A stretch of 39,567 nucleotides of DNA from contig JAPPNP010000035.1 of the NCBI GenBank assembly GCA_028873795.1, positions 1-39,567 of the forward strand, given 5' to 3'. Of this stretch, positions 34,203 to 39,567 are shown piece by piece (positions within the stretch are counted from its first letter, which is position 1; the number at the start of each line of letters is the position of its first letter). The DNA is from Chloroflexota bacterium. Its GTDB lineage: Bacteria; Chloroflexota; UBA11872. The translations under genes were made by a program, and so were the position numbers. The notes under the pieces are model-generated. The model saw only the letters and a program-made list of their open reading frames with translations. It searched no databases and was not told the DNA's origin.

Positions 34203-35207
34203 ATGGCTGAGGAAACTAGCGGCCACAAGATTCTGATCACGGACATCGCCTGGCCGAGCACGGCGCCGGAGCGCGAGGTGCTGGCGGAGCTCGACGCCGA
34301 GGTGATCGAGTCGGACAGCCCCGACGAGGACCGGCTGGTCGAGCTGGCGCAGGACGTGACCGGCATCCTCACGTGCTTCGCCAAGGTCACCGAGCGCGTG
34401 ATCGCCGCGTCGCCCCGCCTGGGGGTGGTCGGGCGCACCGGCGTGGGCACCGACAATATCGACGTGGACGCCTGCACCCGGCGCGGCATTCCCGTGACCT
34501 ACGTGCCCGACTACGCCATCGAGGAGGTGGCCGACCACGCAATGGCGCTGCTGATGGCGCTTTCCCGCAAGATCGTGGCGCTGGACCGGCTCACCAAGGC
34601 GGACCGCTGGGAGACCAAGCCGGCGCGACCGATCCACCGCATGCGCGGGCGCACGCTGGGCATCCTGGGCTACGGCCGCATCGGTCACGCGCTGGCGCTG
34701 CGCGCGATTCCGCACGGGCTCAAGATCCTGGTGTTCGATCCCTACATCACCGCCGACCGCGTGGCCGACATCGGGGCCGAGCTGGTGAGCAAGGAGCGGC
34801 TGCTGGCCGAGTCGGACGCGATCTCGGTGCACGCCCCGCTAACGCCGGAAACCCACCACGTGATCGGCGAGTCCGAGCTGCAAGCCATGAAGCCGGAAGC
34901 CTTTCTGATCAATACCGCCCGCGGCCCGCTGATCGACGAATACGCGCTCGCCCGCGCGCTATCCGAAGGCTGGATCGCGGGCGCGGGCATTGACGTCCTG
35001 GAGGCCGAGCCGCCGCCCGACGGCCACCCGCTCCTCGCCGAACCCAACGCCATCGTCACGCCCCACGCGGCGTTCATGTCCGAGGAGTCGGTGCTGGAGC
35101 TCGAGCGCCGCGCCGCCCTGGCCGTGGTGCGCGTCCTCCAAGGCCGCATGCCCGAGTTCATCTGGAACCGCGAGGTGCTGGAGCAGGTGAGGCTGGCGGA
35201 TGAGTAA
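34203..35207 (+). CDS. D-isomer-specific 2-hydroxyacid dehydrogenase
   Basis: The 334-residue NAD-dependent enzyme resembles phosphoglycerate dehydrogenase without the ACT domain. The nucleotide loop is LGILGYGRIGHALALRA. The catalytic Arg is in LINTARGPLIDEYAL, the Glu in GAGIDVLEAEPPP and the His in VTPHAAFMSEES. The N-terminal lid carries VVGRTGVGTDNIDV and the family block EEVADHAMALLMALSRKI. The substrate (3-phosphoglycerate, glyoxylate or another 2-keto acid) cannot be settled. It marks the end of high-GC core sequence: its stop overlaps a 52-residue frame and AT-richer DNA begins within ~100 bp. Confidence 0.9.
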   Translation: MAEETSGHKILITDIAWPSTAPEREVLAELDAEVIESDSPDEDRLVELAQDVTGILTCFAKVTERVIAASPRLGVVGRTGVGTDNIDVDACTRRGIPVTYVPDYAIEEVADHAMALLMALSRKIVALDRLTKADRWETKPARPIHRMRGRTLGILGYGRIGHALALRAIPHGLKILVFDPYITADRVADIGAELVSKERLLAESDAISVHAPLTPETHHVIGESELQAMKPEAFLINTARGPLIDEYALARALSEGWIAGAGIDVLEAEPPPDGHPLLAEPNAIVTPHAAFMSEESVLELERRAALAVVRVLQGRMPEFIWNREVLEQVRLADE

Positions 35208-35358
35208 CAAGAGCAACGACCGTCGCCAGCAGCGGCGGCGACTGGAGCAGCCTGCGAAATCGGGCCTCAAGCAGCTACTGCTCGCACCGGAAGCGAGAAC
35301 AATTGACCTTGCCCACCCCCGGCCTTCTTCATCAATCACTGTTTCCGCAATATTCTGA
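35200..35358 (+). CDS. Small Arg/Gln-rich ORF overlapping the dehydrogenase stop, possibly truncated
   Basis: A 52-residue frame starts at an ATG inside the end of the dehydrogenase gene (ATGAGTAA overlap). It begins MSNKSNDRRQQRRRLEQPAK, continues SGLKQLLLAPEART, and ends in Ser-rich residues just before the reverse transcriptase. The first ~35 codons match the local GC-rich style, while the last ~15 run into AT-richer sequence. This suggests an older gene cut short by insertion of the reverse-transcriptase segment. No family is recognised and it may not be expressed. Confidence 0.35.
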   Translation: MSNKSNDRRQQRRRLEQPAKSGLKQLLLAPEARTIDLAHPRPSSSITVSAIF

Positions 35359-35369
35359 CCGATCACACA

Positions 35370-36896
35370 ATGTCGCTAGACAAGCAGTACCTTCTCAATG
35401 CTCTCCTTAGACATAATTACTTCCCAAGTCATCAAAAGCACCGCGATGAACTTCCACCGCTTCTAGACTCGACATCACTATCGCCGACGATCGCACGCCA
35501 ACTTCGCGATCTTCCAAAAGTCCGACGAAAACCGCATTCCGGATATGACGCAGTTGAATATCGTCTTACTCGCTTCAACAACGTACCACGGGTGTGTTCC
35601 ATCCCACACCCCAAAGCCTATTCCACGCTCGCACTCCGCCTTGCCACCGACTGGGACAAAATTGCATATATCACGGATAACCCACGAAGCCAAATAATCC
35701 CACGCCAACATGACGACGGGCGCGTCATGATAATGAACTACCAAGACTCCGCCGAGCAAATCGCGCGATCGGTCCGCAATTCATTCGGTCGCCAATATAT
35801 TGTAAAGACCGATATTTCAAACTGCTACCCGAGCATTTATTCACATGCCGTGCCGTGGGCGGCTGTGGGAATAGCCGAAGCGAAAAAGCACATCGGGAAA
35901 CGATCCAAATGGTATAACAAGCTCGATCACGCGATCACTTTGACACGTCGAAATGAAACTATGGGAATAGCTATCGGTCCGGCCACTTCCGCAATAGTGG
36001 CAGAAATCATATTGGCTCGGGTGGATTTGACTCTTGACGACAAGTTTAAGTATACAAGATTCATGGATGACTATACAGCATTCTGCCTCAATCGAGAGGA
36101 AGCTGAGGAATTCCTCTTCAGTCTTAGCCGCGAATTGTCGAAGTTCCAACTTCTATTGAATGTCGGCAAGACGGCGACTGTCGACACCCCTTCCAACTCT
36201 AGCGAATTCTGGGTCAGCGACCTTCGAAAGGCGCTACCGCAGCAAGACTCGGTCACCCTTCACAGTGCAGTCGACTACCTGGATTTCGCGCTGGACCTGT
36301 CAAAGCGGCGTCCTGATGGAAGCGTACTCAAATATGCCCTTAGATCCCTCGTGCCAAGACTTGTGGATTCGGGGGCCACGGTCGATGAACGTGCCATCGA
36401 TCTAATCTTAGACTACAGTCTCAATCTTTGTTTCCATTTCTCAGCTTTGGTCACTATGCTCGAGCAGTTATTTGATATATCAGCGATAGTCTATAATTCA
36501 TTTGTCCACGGAGATCGCCTGCAGCAGATATTACTGAGGTTCACGCGTATGCGCCAGTCAGATGCCATTTCGTGGTGCCTCTATTTCTGCCTGAAGTATC
36601 GTGTCGCAATACCAGAGGAGTGTGCTTCTGGAATTATCAAGTCGGGCGACTGTATTCCGATGGTCATACTATACTGGTCAGGCAATCTCAAGTATCGACA
36701 AATGGTTATTGATTTTGCAAACACAATTGACAGGTCTGATTTGTACAAGCTTGATCAGTATTGGCTGCTACTCTATGAAGTCTATCGGGATGACGAAATC
36801 ACGAACCCGTATGGTCAAGAAGATCGAGTCTTCGAAGTCATGAAGTCCGCGGGCATCAGCTTCACGAGGCCGGTTGCTGACCAATTGCCGCCGTGA
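35370..36896 (+). CDS. Reverse transcriptase, Abi/DRT-like (unknown group)
   Basis: A 508-residue RNA-directed DNA polymerase. Motif A is YIVKTDISNCYPSIY (D148), motif B GIAIGPATSAIVAEIIL (199-215), motif C FMDDY with D233/D234, and motif D LLLNVGKT (~261-268). Motif B has IGPxTS rather than the group II intron PQG, and motif C has FMDD instead of Y[AV]DD. No maturase or endonuclease domain and no retron NAxxH/VTG motifs are visible. Residues ~290-508 are helical (ALRSLVPRLVDSG, YWLLLYEVYR), as in abortive-infection and defence RTs. Codon use is markedly AT-richer than the neighbours. An antiphage role is inferred, not shown. Confidence 0.82.
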   Translation: MSLDKQYLLNALLRHNYFPSHQKHRDELPPLLDSTSLSPTIARQLRDLPKVRRKPHSGYDAVEYRLTRFNNVPRVCSIPHPKAYSTLALRLATDWDKIAYITDNPRSQIIPRQHDDGRVMIMNYQDSAEQIARSVRNSFGRQYIVKTDISNCYPSIYSHAVPWAAVGIAEAKKHIGKRSKWYNKLDHAITLTRRNETMGIAIGPATSAIVAEIILARVDLTLDDKFKYTRFMDDYTAFCLNREEAEEFLFSLSRELSKFQLLLNVGKTATVDTPSNSSEFWVSDLRKALPQQDSVTLHSAVDYLDFALDLSKRRPDGSVLKYALRSLVPRLVDSGATVDERAIDLILDYSLNLCFHFSALVTMLEQLFDISAIVYNSFVHGDRLQQILLRFTRMRQSDAISWCLYFCLKYRVAIPEECASGIIKSGDCIPMVILYWSGNLKYRQMVIDFANTIDRSDLYKLDQYWLLLYEVYRDDEITNPYGQEDRVFEVMKSAGISFTRPVADQLPP

Positions 36897-36965
36897 TGTC
36901 ACGTCCACTCTGGCGAGCCTTCGCTTCCGTAGGTTGGAATGCTGAGCATTGGCTAGTTGGCCTCC

Positions 36966-36984
36966 GAGCAACAGAATGTTGCTC
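36966..36984. terminator. Hairpin downstream of the reverse transcriptase
   Basis: GAGCAAC-AGAAT-GTTGCTC forms a perfect 7-bp stem with a 5-base loop, 69 bases after the reverse-transcriptase stop. There is no T-tract, so it could equally be part of a structured 3' RNA. Confidence 0.4.
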
Positions 36985-37009
36985 CGATCCAAGAGTAACG
37001 ATCGCGGGA

Positions 37010-37272
37010 TCACGTTCGGACAAATGCGCAGCAATGAGCTGAAATCGGAAACTGCTTGGCGCAGCCGGTGGCGATGGCTAGGGCGCGGCAGACCTGGCGC
37101 ATTTTGGTTGGGCTGAGGGAGCCGATGTAGCGGTGGAGTTGGCGTTGCTCGACGGTCTGGACGTGGTCGAGGTTGATGGCGGAGTCGTGGCGCAGGCCCT
37201 CATCCGGGCCTACGACGACCTCGCTTGGGAGGCCGCGGATGGTGGACGTGATGGGGGCGACCATCGCGGTGT
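37010..37272 (-). pseudogene. mazF: Truncated mazF-like toxin, copy 1
   Basis: The frame from MVAPITSTIRGLPSEVV to SLSPTKM is nearly identical to residues 44-96 of the intact toxin at 38361-38699. Homology stops abruptly at the codons for HTA (37272). The first ~40 residues, including the family RGEIW start block, are replaced by a dispersed repeat (37311-37350) and a short filler. The C-terminal tail also differs from copy 2. The remnant would lack the N-terminal part of the MazF fold and is probably inactive as an endoribonuclease. Confidence 0.75.
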
Positions 37273-37310
37273 GCCCAATACGAAGCTCCCCCTAGCCGAG
37301 CGAGTCCGGC

Positions 37311-37350
37311 CCCTTCTCCCCCTTGTGGGAGAAGGTTGGGATGAGGCGGG
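37311..37350. repeat. Dispersed repeat replacing the 5' part of mazF copy 1
   Basis: CCCCTTCTCCCCCTTGTGGG with AGAAGGTTGGGATGAGG, a hairpin of the CTCCCC/GGGGAG family. It lies exactly where the intact module has the toxin N-terminus, between toxin remnant and antitoxin. Confidence 0.7.
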
Positions 37351-37382
37351 ATTCGGGATGGCGCCGCGTTACGGCCCGGCGT

Positions 37383-37631
37383 CTAGTCGTGAGTCCATGC
37401 GCACTCGCCGGGCCAGCCATCGAGGTCGGCGTCAATCCCGGCGGCATCGCTGTAGCCCACGCGGTAGCGGTGGGCAATGTCCTCGGCGTCCTTGCGGGCG
37501 AGGTATGCGGCAGCGGCTTCACCCAGCACCGCGGCGCGGAGGCCCCGCTGTCGCACCTCGGGATGCGCGTCGAGACGCTTCAGGAGCGCCTCGTCGAAGG
37601 TGACGTGAACGGATTTCAGAGGCAATTGCAC
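37383..37631 (-). CDS. RHH-type antitoxin, copy 1
   Basis: About 82 residues from a GTG at 37631 (TTG at 37625 is an alternative). The body (SVHVTFDEALLKRLDAHPEV, AAAAYLARKDAEDIAHRYR, GIDADLDGWPGECAW) closely matches copy 2. At the position of copy 2's ATG start this copy has CTG, so initiation must shift upstream or has been lost. The N-terminal half is a ribbon-helix-helix DNA-binding domain and the C-terminal half should wrap the MazF partner. Its own toxin is truncated, so it may act as an orphan that neutralises copy 2. Confidence 0.6.
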   Translation of the reverse strand: MQLPLKSVHVTFDEALLKRLDAHPEVRQRGLRAAVLGEAAAAYLARKDAEDIAHRYRVGYSDAAGIDADLDGWPGECAWTHD

Positions 37632-37653
37632 ACTAAAGTACCCGAACCCGAGC

Positions 37654-37968
37654 CTACCCCTTGAACTTCCTCGACACTCGCTCCGTCTTGTCATCTTCTG
37701 GCTGGCTCTCAACCTCTGTTCCAGTCACTGTCGATTGATCGCCCTGGACCTGATTGACGATGATCGTCGGCTGCTCAACCTGCCGCGTTGGCGCGCTCAA
37801 CGACCAAACCAACGCAACAATCCAACCAATAACCGTCCAACCAAGCAGGACATTTAGCGCGGCAATCGCCCATTTGTTCGGTTGACCACGAATAAACCCG
37901 ATGATCGTCGGGCACATATACACAACTATGCTCACAATGGTAATCAAGAATGCTCCCGAACCGTCCAT
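37654..37968 (-). CDS. Superinfection immunity family membrane protein (Imm_superinfect, PF14373-like)
   Basis: The 104-residue protein has two membrane helices. The first ends in YMCPTIIGFIRGQPNKWAI and the second is LNVLLGWTVIGWIVALVWSL, the signature of the family named after phage T4 Imm, which blocks DNA injection by later phages. The C-terminal ~40 residues are polar (QPEDDKTERVSRKF). The ATG at 37968 has GGAGG eight bases upstream; longer frames run through structured non-coding DNA. It lies between the two toxin-antitoxin copies and has AT-richer codons. Many chromosomal members have no proven antiphage role, so function is inferred. Confidence 0.75.
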   Translation of the reverse strand: MDGSGAFLITIVSIVVYMCPTIIGFIRGQPNKWAIAALNVLLGWTVIGWIVALVWSLSAPTRQVEQPTIIVNQVQGDQSTVTGTEVESQPEDDKTERVSRKFKG

Positions 37969-37990
37969 AATCGGACCCTCCAACAAAGAT

Positions 37991-38114
37991 AGCGGCCCTA
38001 ACTCGCCGCTCGACTGCTTCCCATTGCTACACAGGCGGAAGTCCAGCGAACCTGCTAGGGCCGCTGGGAAGCAAACCCGCCGCGCTTGACGCGCAACGTG
38101 CCCGCCTGTGTAGC
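37991..38114. repeat. Three interleaved perfect inverted repeats
   Basis: A: AGCGGCCCTA (37991-38000) with TAGGGCCGCT (38056-38065). B: TGCTTCCCA (38015-38023) with TGGGAAGCA (38065-38073). C: GCTACACAGGCGG (38026-38038) with CCGCCTGTGTAGC (38102-38114). The order A-B-C-A'-B'-C' means the stems cross, so they form pseudoknots or alternative folds. The block is immediately upstream of the immunity-family gene in its direction of transcription. Confidence 0.65.
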
Positions 38115-38157
38115 GGGAGCAGCCTACCAGAAGGGGGACCGTGCGGGCATGAGGAAT

Positions 38158-38281
38158 CCCCACGCTGCACGCAGCGCGGGCCACCGAGCTTGGGGCCGCC
38201 GGACTGGATTCCGGCCTTCGCCGGAATGACGGACGGGACAGCGGGACGCGGTCTTTGTAGGGGCGCCCCTAGTGGGCGCCC
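38158..38281. repeat. Cluster of dispersed palindromes
   Basis: CCCACGCTGCACGCAGCGCG (from 38158), GGATTCCGGCCTTCGCCGGA (38206-38225, ATGACGG following) and GTAGGGGCGCCCCTAGTGGG with GCGCCC (38257-38281). Together with the interleaved inverted repeats they fill 37969-38360, where no gene is seen. Confidence 0.75.
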
Positions 38282-38360
38282 GGGACCAGCAGCCGCGGAT
38301 CCCGGCGCCGGGCCGCCCCAAAGGCTGGCAATAAGCGGTCGGGGTGAAACAGTAGCGGCG

Positions 38361-38699
38361 TCAGGCGCCGCCCGGGGCGGTTGCCAGGGCGCGGCCGCCC
38401 AGGCGCATTTTTTTTGGGCTGAGCGAGCCGACGTAGCGGTGGAGTTGGCGTTGCTCGACGGTCTGGACGTGGTCGAGGTTGATGGCGGAGTCGTGGCGCA
38501 GGCCTTCGTCCGGGCCTACGACGACCTCGCTCGGCAGGCCGCGGATGGTGGACGTGATGGGGGCGACCATCGCGGTGTGCAGCAGCGGGAGCACTTCCTG
38601 GCGGGTGAGAACCACGACCGGCCGGCGCTTGTCGGGCGACTTGAATCCGTAGTGCCAGATCTCGCCGCGACGCGGTCCGGCGTCTAGTCCTCCGGCCAT
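38361..38699 (-). CDS. mazF: MazF-like endoribonuclease toxin, copy 2 (intact)
   Basis: A 112-residue PemK/MazF-family toxin predicted to cleave mRNA when free of antitoxin. The fold is complete: RRGEIWHYGFKSPDKRRPVVVLTRQ, then HTAMVAPITSTIRGLPSEV and SAINLDHVQTVEQRQLHRYV, ending SLSPKKM. The ATG lies inside the end of the antitoxin gene, with a 16-bp overlap typical of such modules. An A8 run (38407-38414 as T8 on the plus strand) within the SPKKM codons is prone to slippage, but only affects the last ~15 residues. Confidence 0.85.
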   Translation of the reverse strand: MAGGLDAGPRRGEIWHYGFKSPDKRRPVVVLTRQEVLPLLHTAMVAPITSTIRGLPSEVVVGPDEGLRHDSAINLDHVQTVEQRQLHRYVGSLSPKKMRLGGRALATAPGGA

Positions 38700-38917
38700 G
38701 CGCCCTCGCCGGGCCAGCCCTCGAGGTCGGCGTCGAGCCCGGCGGCGTTGCCGTAGCCCGTGCGGTAGCGGTGGGCGATGTCCTCGGCGTCCTTGCGGGC
38801 CAGGTAGGCGGCCGCGGCTTCTCGCAGCACGGCCGAGCGACCGCGCTCTCGCACGGCGGGATGCGCGTCGAGCCGCTCCAGGAGCGCCTCGTCGAATGTG
38901 ATTTGTATAGGTTTCAT
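38684..38917 (-). CDS. RHH-type antitoxin, copy 2
   Basis: The 77-residue protein begins MKPIQITFDEALLERLDAHP, a ribbon-helix-helix N-terminus whose first strand contacts operator DNA. It continues SAVLREAAAAYLARKDAEDI and ends with the acidic GLDADLEGWPGEGAWPED, the likely toxin-wrapping tail. It is the first gene of the module and overlaps the mazF start. Palindromes at 38916-38932 over and upstream of its start are the probable autoregulatory operator. Confidence 0.85.
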   Translation of the reverse strand: MKPIQITFDEALLERLDAHPAVRERGRSAVLREAAAAYLARKDAEDIAHRYRTGYGNAAGLDADLEGWPGEGAWPED

Positions 38918-38932
38918 AGCTATAGGTATACC
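38916..38932 (-). promoter_or_regulatory. Palindromic operator candidate of the antitoxin-toxin operon
   Basis: Two adjacent perfect palindromes, ATAGCTAT (38916-38923) and GGTATACC (38925-38932), overlap and precede the antitoxin ATG in an otherwise GC-rich setting. RHH antitoxins bind such short repeated palindromes cooperatively. Copy 1 of the module lacks this sequence. Confidence 0.5.
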
Positions 38933-39011
38933 ATATTGCGAATGGGCGTCGCCATTTGGGAGTCGTCCACTCCAGTCGAGGCCCTGACGGCCGCGGCGCC
39001 TTGTTTCCACG

Positions 39012-39177
39012 CCCTAGATTCCTCGCTGCGCTCGGAATGACAATGTGGGTGGCGCAAGTGTGCGCGGCGGGATTCTCACGCTGCGCGCAGCGTGAGCCAC
39101 CGGACAGCCCCTCACCCTGACCCTCTCCCCAAGGAGAGGGAATCGGACTGGATTTCCGCCACCGCGGGAATGACGGA
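39012..39177. repeat. Series of dispersed repeats
   Basis: Right arm of the long hairpin family (CTAGATTCCTCGCTGCGCTC, 39012-39041), a TCACGCTGCGCGCAGCGTGA palindrome (~39076-39095), a CCCTCTCCCCAAGGAGAGGG hairpin (39121-39140) and GGATTTCCGCCACCGCGGGA (from 39150). No gene is seen from 38933 to the end of the window. Confidence 0.7.
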
Positions 39178-39202
39178 GGCGACCAGCGAGCGAGGCCTTT
39201 AG

Positions 39203-39240
39203 TTCGATATCGAAGTTAAACGCCGAACGTGTATAAAAAC
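39203..39240. repeat. 38-bp element, copy 2
   Basis: Same TTCG-N4-CGAAGTTAAA-NN-CCGAACGTGTATA-N-AAAC arrangement as 9683-9720. Here the dyad is the full palindrome TTCGATATCGAA. No gene follows in either direction within the window. Confidence 0.6.
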
Positions 39241-39360
39241 TCGAGGTCTCCAGGTTTGGGGCTCCGCTGGGCGCGACCGTCAGGCGCGCCTACATGGGTC
39301 GTCATTCGGGCATTCAGCGGGAGTCCAGGCCATCCAAGGCGCCGTGCCTCCTCCTTGCCC

Positions 39361-39495
39361 CTTAGATTCCTCGCTGCGCTCGGAATGACAATGTGGGTGG
39401 CGCAAGTGTGCGCGGCGGGATTCCCACGCCGCGCAGCGTGGGCCACCGGGCGCGGTCTTTGTAGGGGCGTCCCTGGTGGGCGCCCGCGGCTAGCA
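39361..39495. repeat. Terminal group of dispersed repeats
   Basis: CTTAGATTCCTCGCTGCGCT with CGGAATGAC (39361-39389), a CCCACGCCGCGCAGCGTGGG palindrome (~39423-39443) and GTAGGGGCGTCCCTGGTGGG with CGCCC (39461-39485). The spacer CAATGTGGGTGGCGCAAGTG between the first two is repeated from 39041, so 39012-39100 and 39361-39450 are a local duplication. Confidence 0.7.
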
Positions 39496-39567
39496 GCCGC
39501 CGGGTCGGGCATCGGGCAGCCACAAGACACCCCAGGTGCGTAAGGTGTCAAGCCGCGAGCGGTGTGT

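Noticed and set aside
33528-34832. 434-codon version of the RimJ-type GNAT
   Set aside because: The N-terminal ~245 codons run antisense through the dehydrogenase; the family N-terminus begins after the ATG at 34094.
35370-36896. Group II intron or retron for the reverse transcriptase
   Set aside because: No maturase/endonuclease domain, no domain V-like RNA seen downstream, and no NAxxH or VTG retron motifs.
37991-38114. Integron attC site
   Set aside because: A CCCTAAC stretch resembles half a core site, but there is no matching GTTRRRY partner or integron cassette context.
39216-39551. 111-codon minus-strand frame ending LEFLYTFGV
   Set aside because: Entirely composed of dispersed repeats and the 38-bp element; similar spurious peptides appear near 9.7 kb for the same reason.

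Overview
The window is GC-rich bacterial DNA with short operons and gaps full of dispersed palindromic repeats. The gene set points to Chloroflexota: a plastid-Ycf45/SpoIIIAA-like ATPase, thymidylate kinase and a DarA-type c-di-AMP receptor in one coupled run, plus PdxS/PdxT, LexA, and both GTG and ATG starts. That placement is inference from gene content; there is no rRNA or tRNA here to anchor it.

Layout. 1-150: end of a probable insertion-sequence transposase and its terminal repeat. 226-3054 (minus): two carbohydrate-active proteins. 3250-3966: a Pro/Thr-rich lipoprotein. 4029-7135: an enolase-superfamily dehydratase, a coupled acetyltransferase and an HpcH/HpaI-type aldolase, plausibly a sugar-acid route. 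7331-9617: thiamine pyrophosphokinase, a small membrane protein bracketed by duplicated repeat blocks, and an orphan phage-terminase-like HTH protein. 9787-11559: a CPA2 antiporter with an RCK domain. 11823-13295: pdxS-pdxT. 13510-17044: GNAT protein, AAA ATPase, tmk, darA. 17258-19497: aminotransferase divergent from a GNAT protein that carries a dispersed repeat inside its reading frame.

20280-25622 (minus) is the most unusual part: a tightly overlapping operon of a DUF4130-like protein, an SbcD/YhaO-type nuclease homologue, an SbcC/YhaN-type ATPase homologue with two membrane helices, a membrane protein and a methyltransferase. The nuclease and ATPase homologues have both lost essentially every catalytic motif yet keep long uninterrupted frames. 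The operon lies downstream of dinB and lexA, whose promoters share CGAAC motifs, so a link to the DNA-damage response is possible.

28165-34094: cyclophilin-like protein, GH15 glucoamylase-like enzyme, nucleoside hydrolase, peptidyl-prolyl isomerase lipoprotein, MOSC protein and a RimJ-type GNAT. 34203-35207: a 2-hydroxyacid dehydrogenase with a clear sigma-70 promoter. 35200-39567 is an accessory island: a visibly AT-richer reverse transcriptase (Abi/DRT-like, motif C FMDD), a superinfection-immunity family membrane protein, and two copies of a mazF/RHH toxin-antitoxin module, one with a truncated toxin. The window ends in repeats, including a 38-bp element also present near 9.7 kb.
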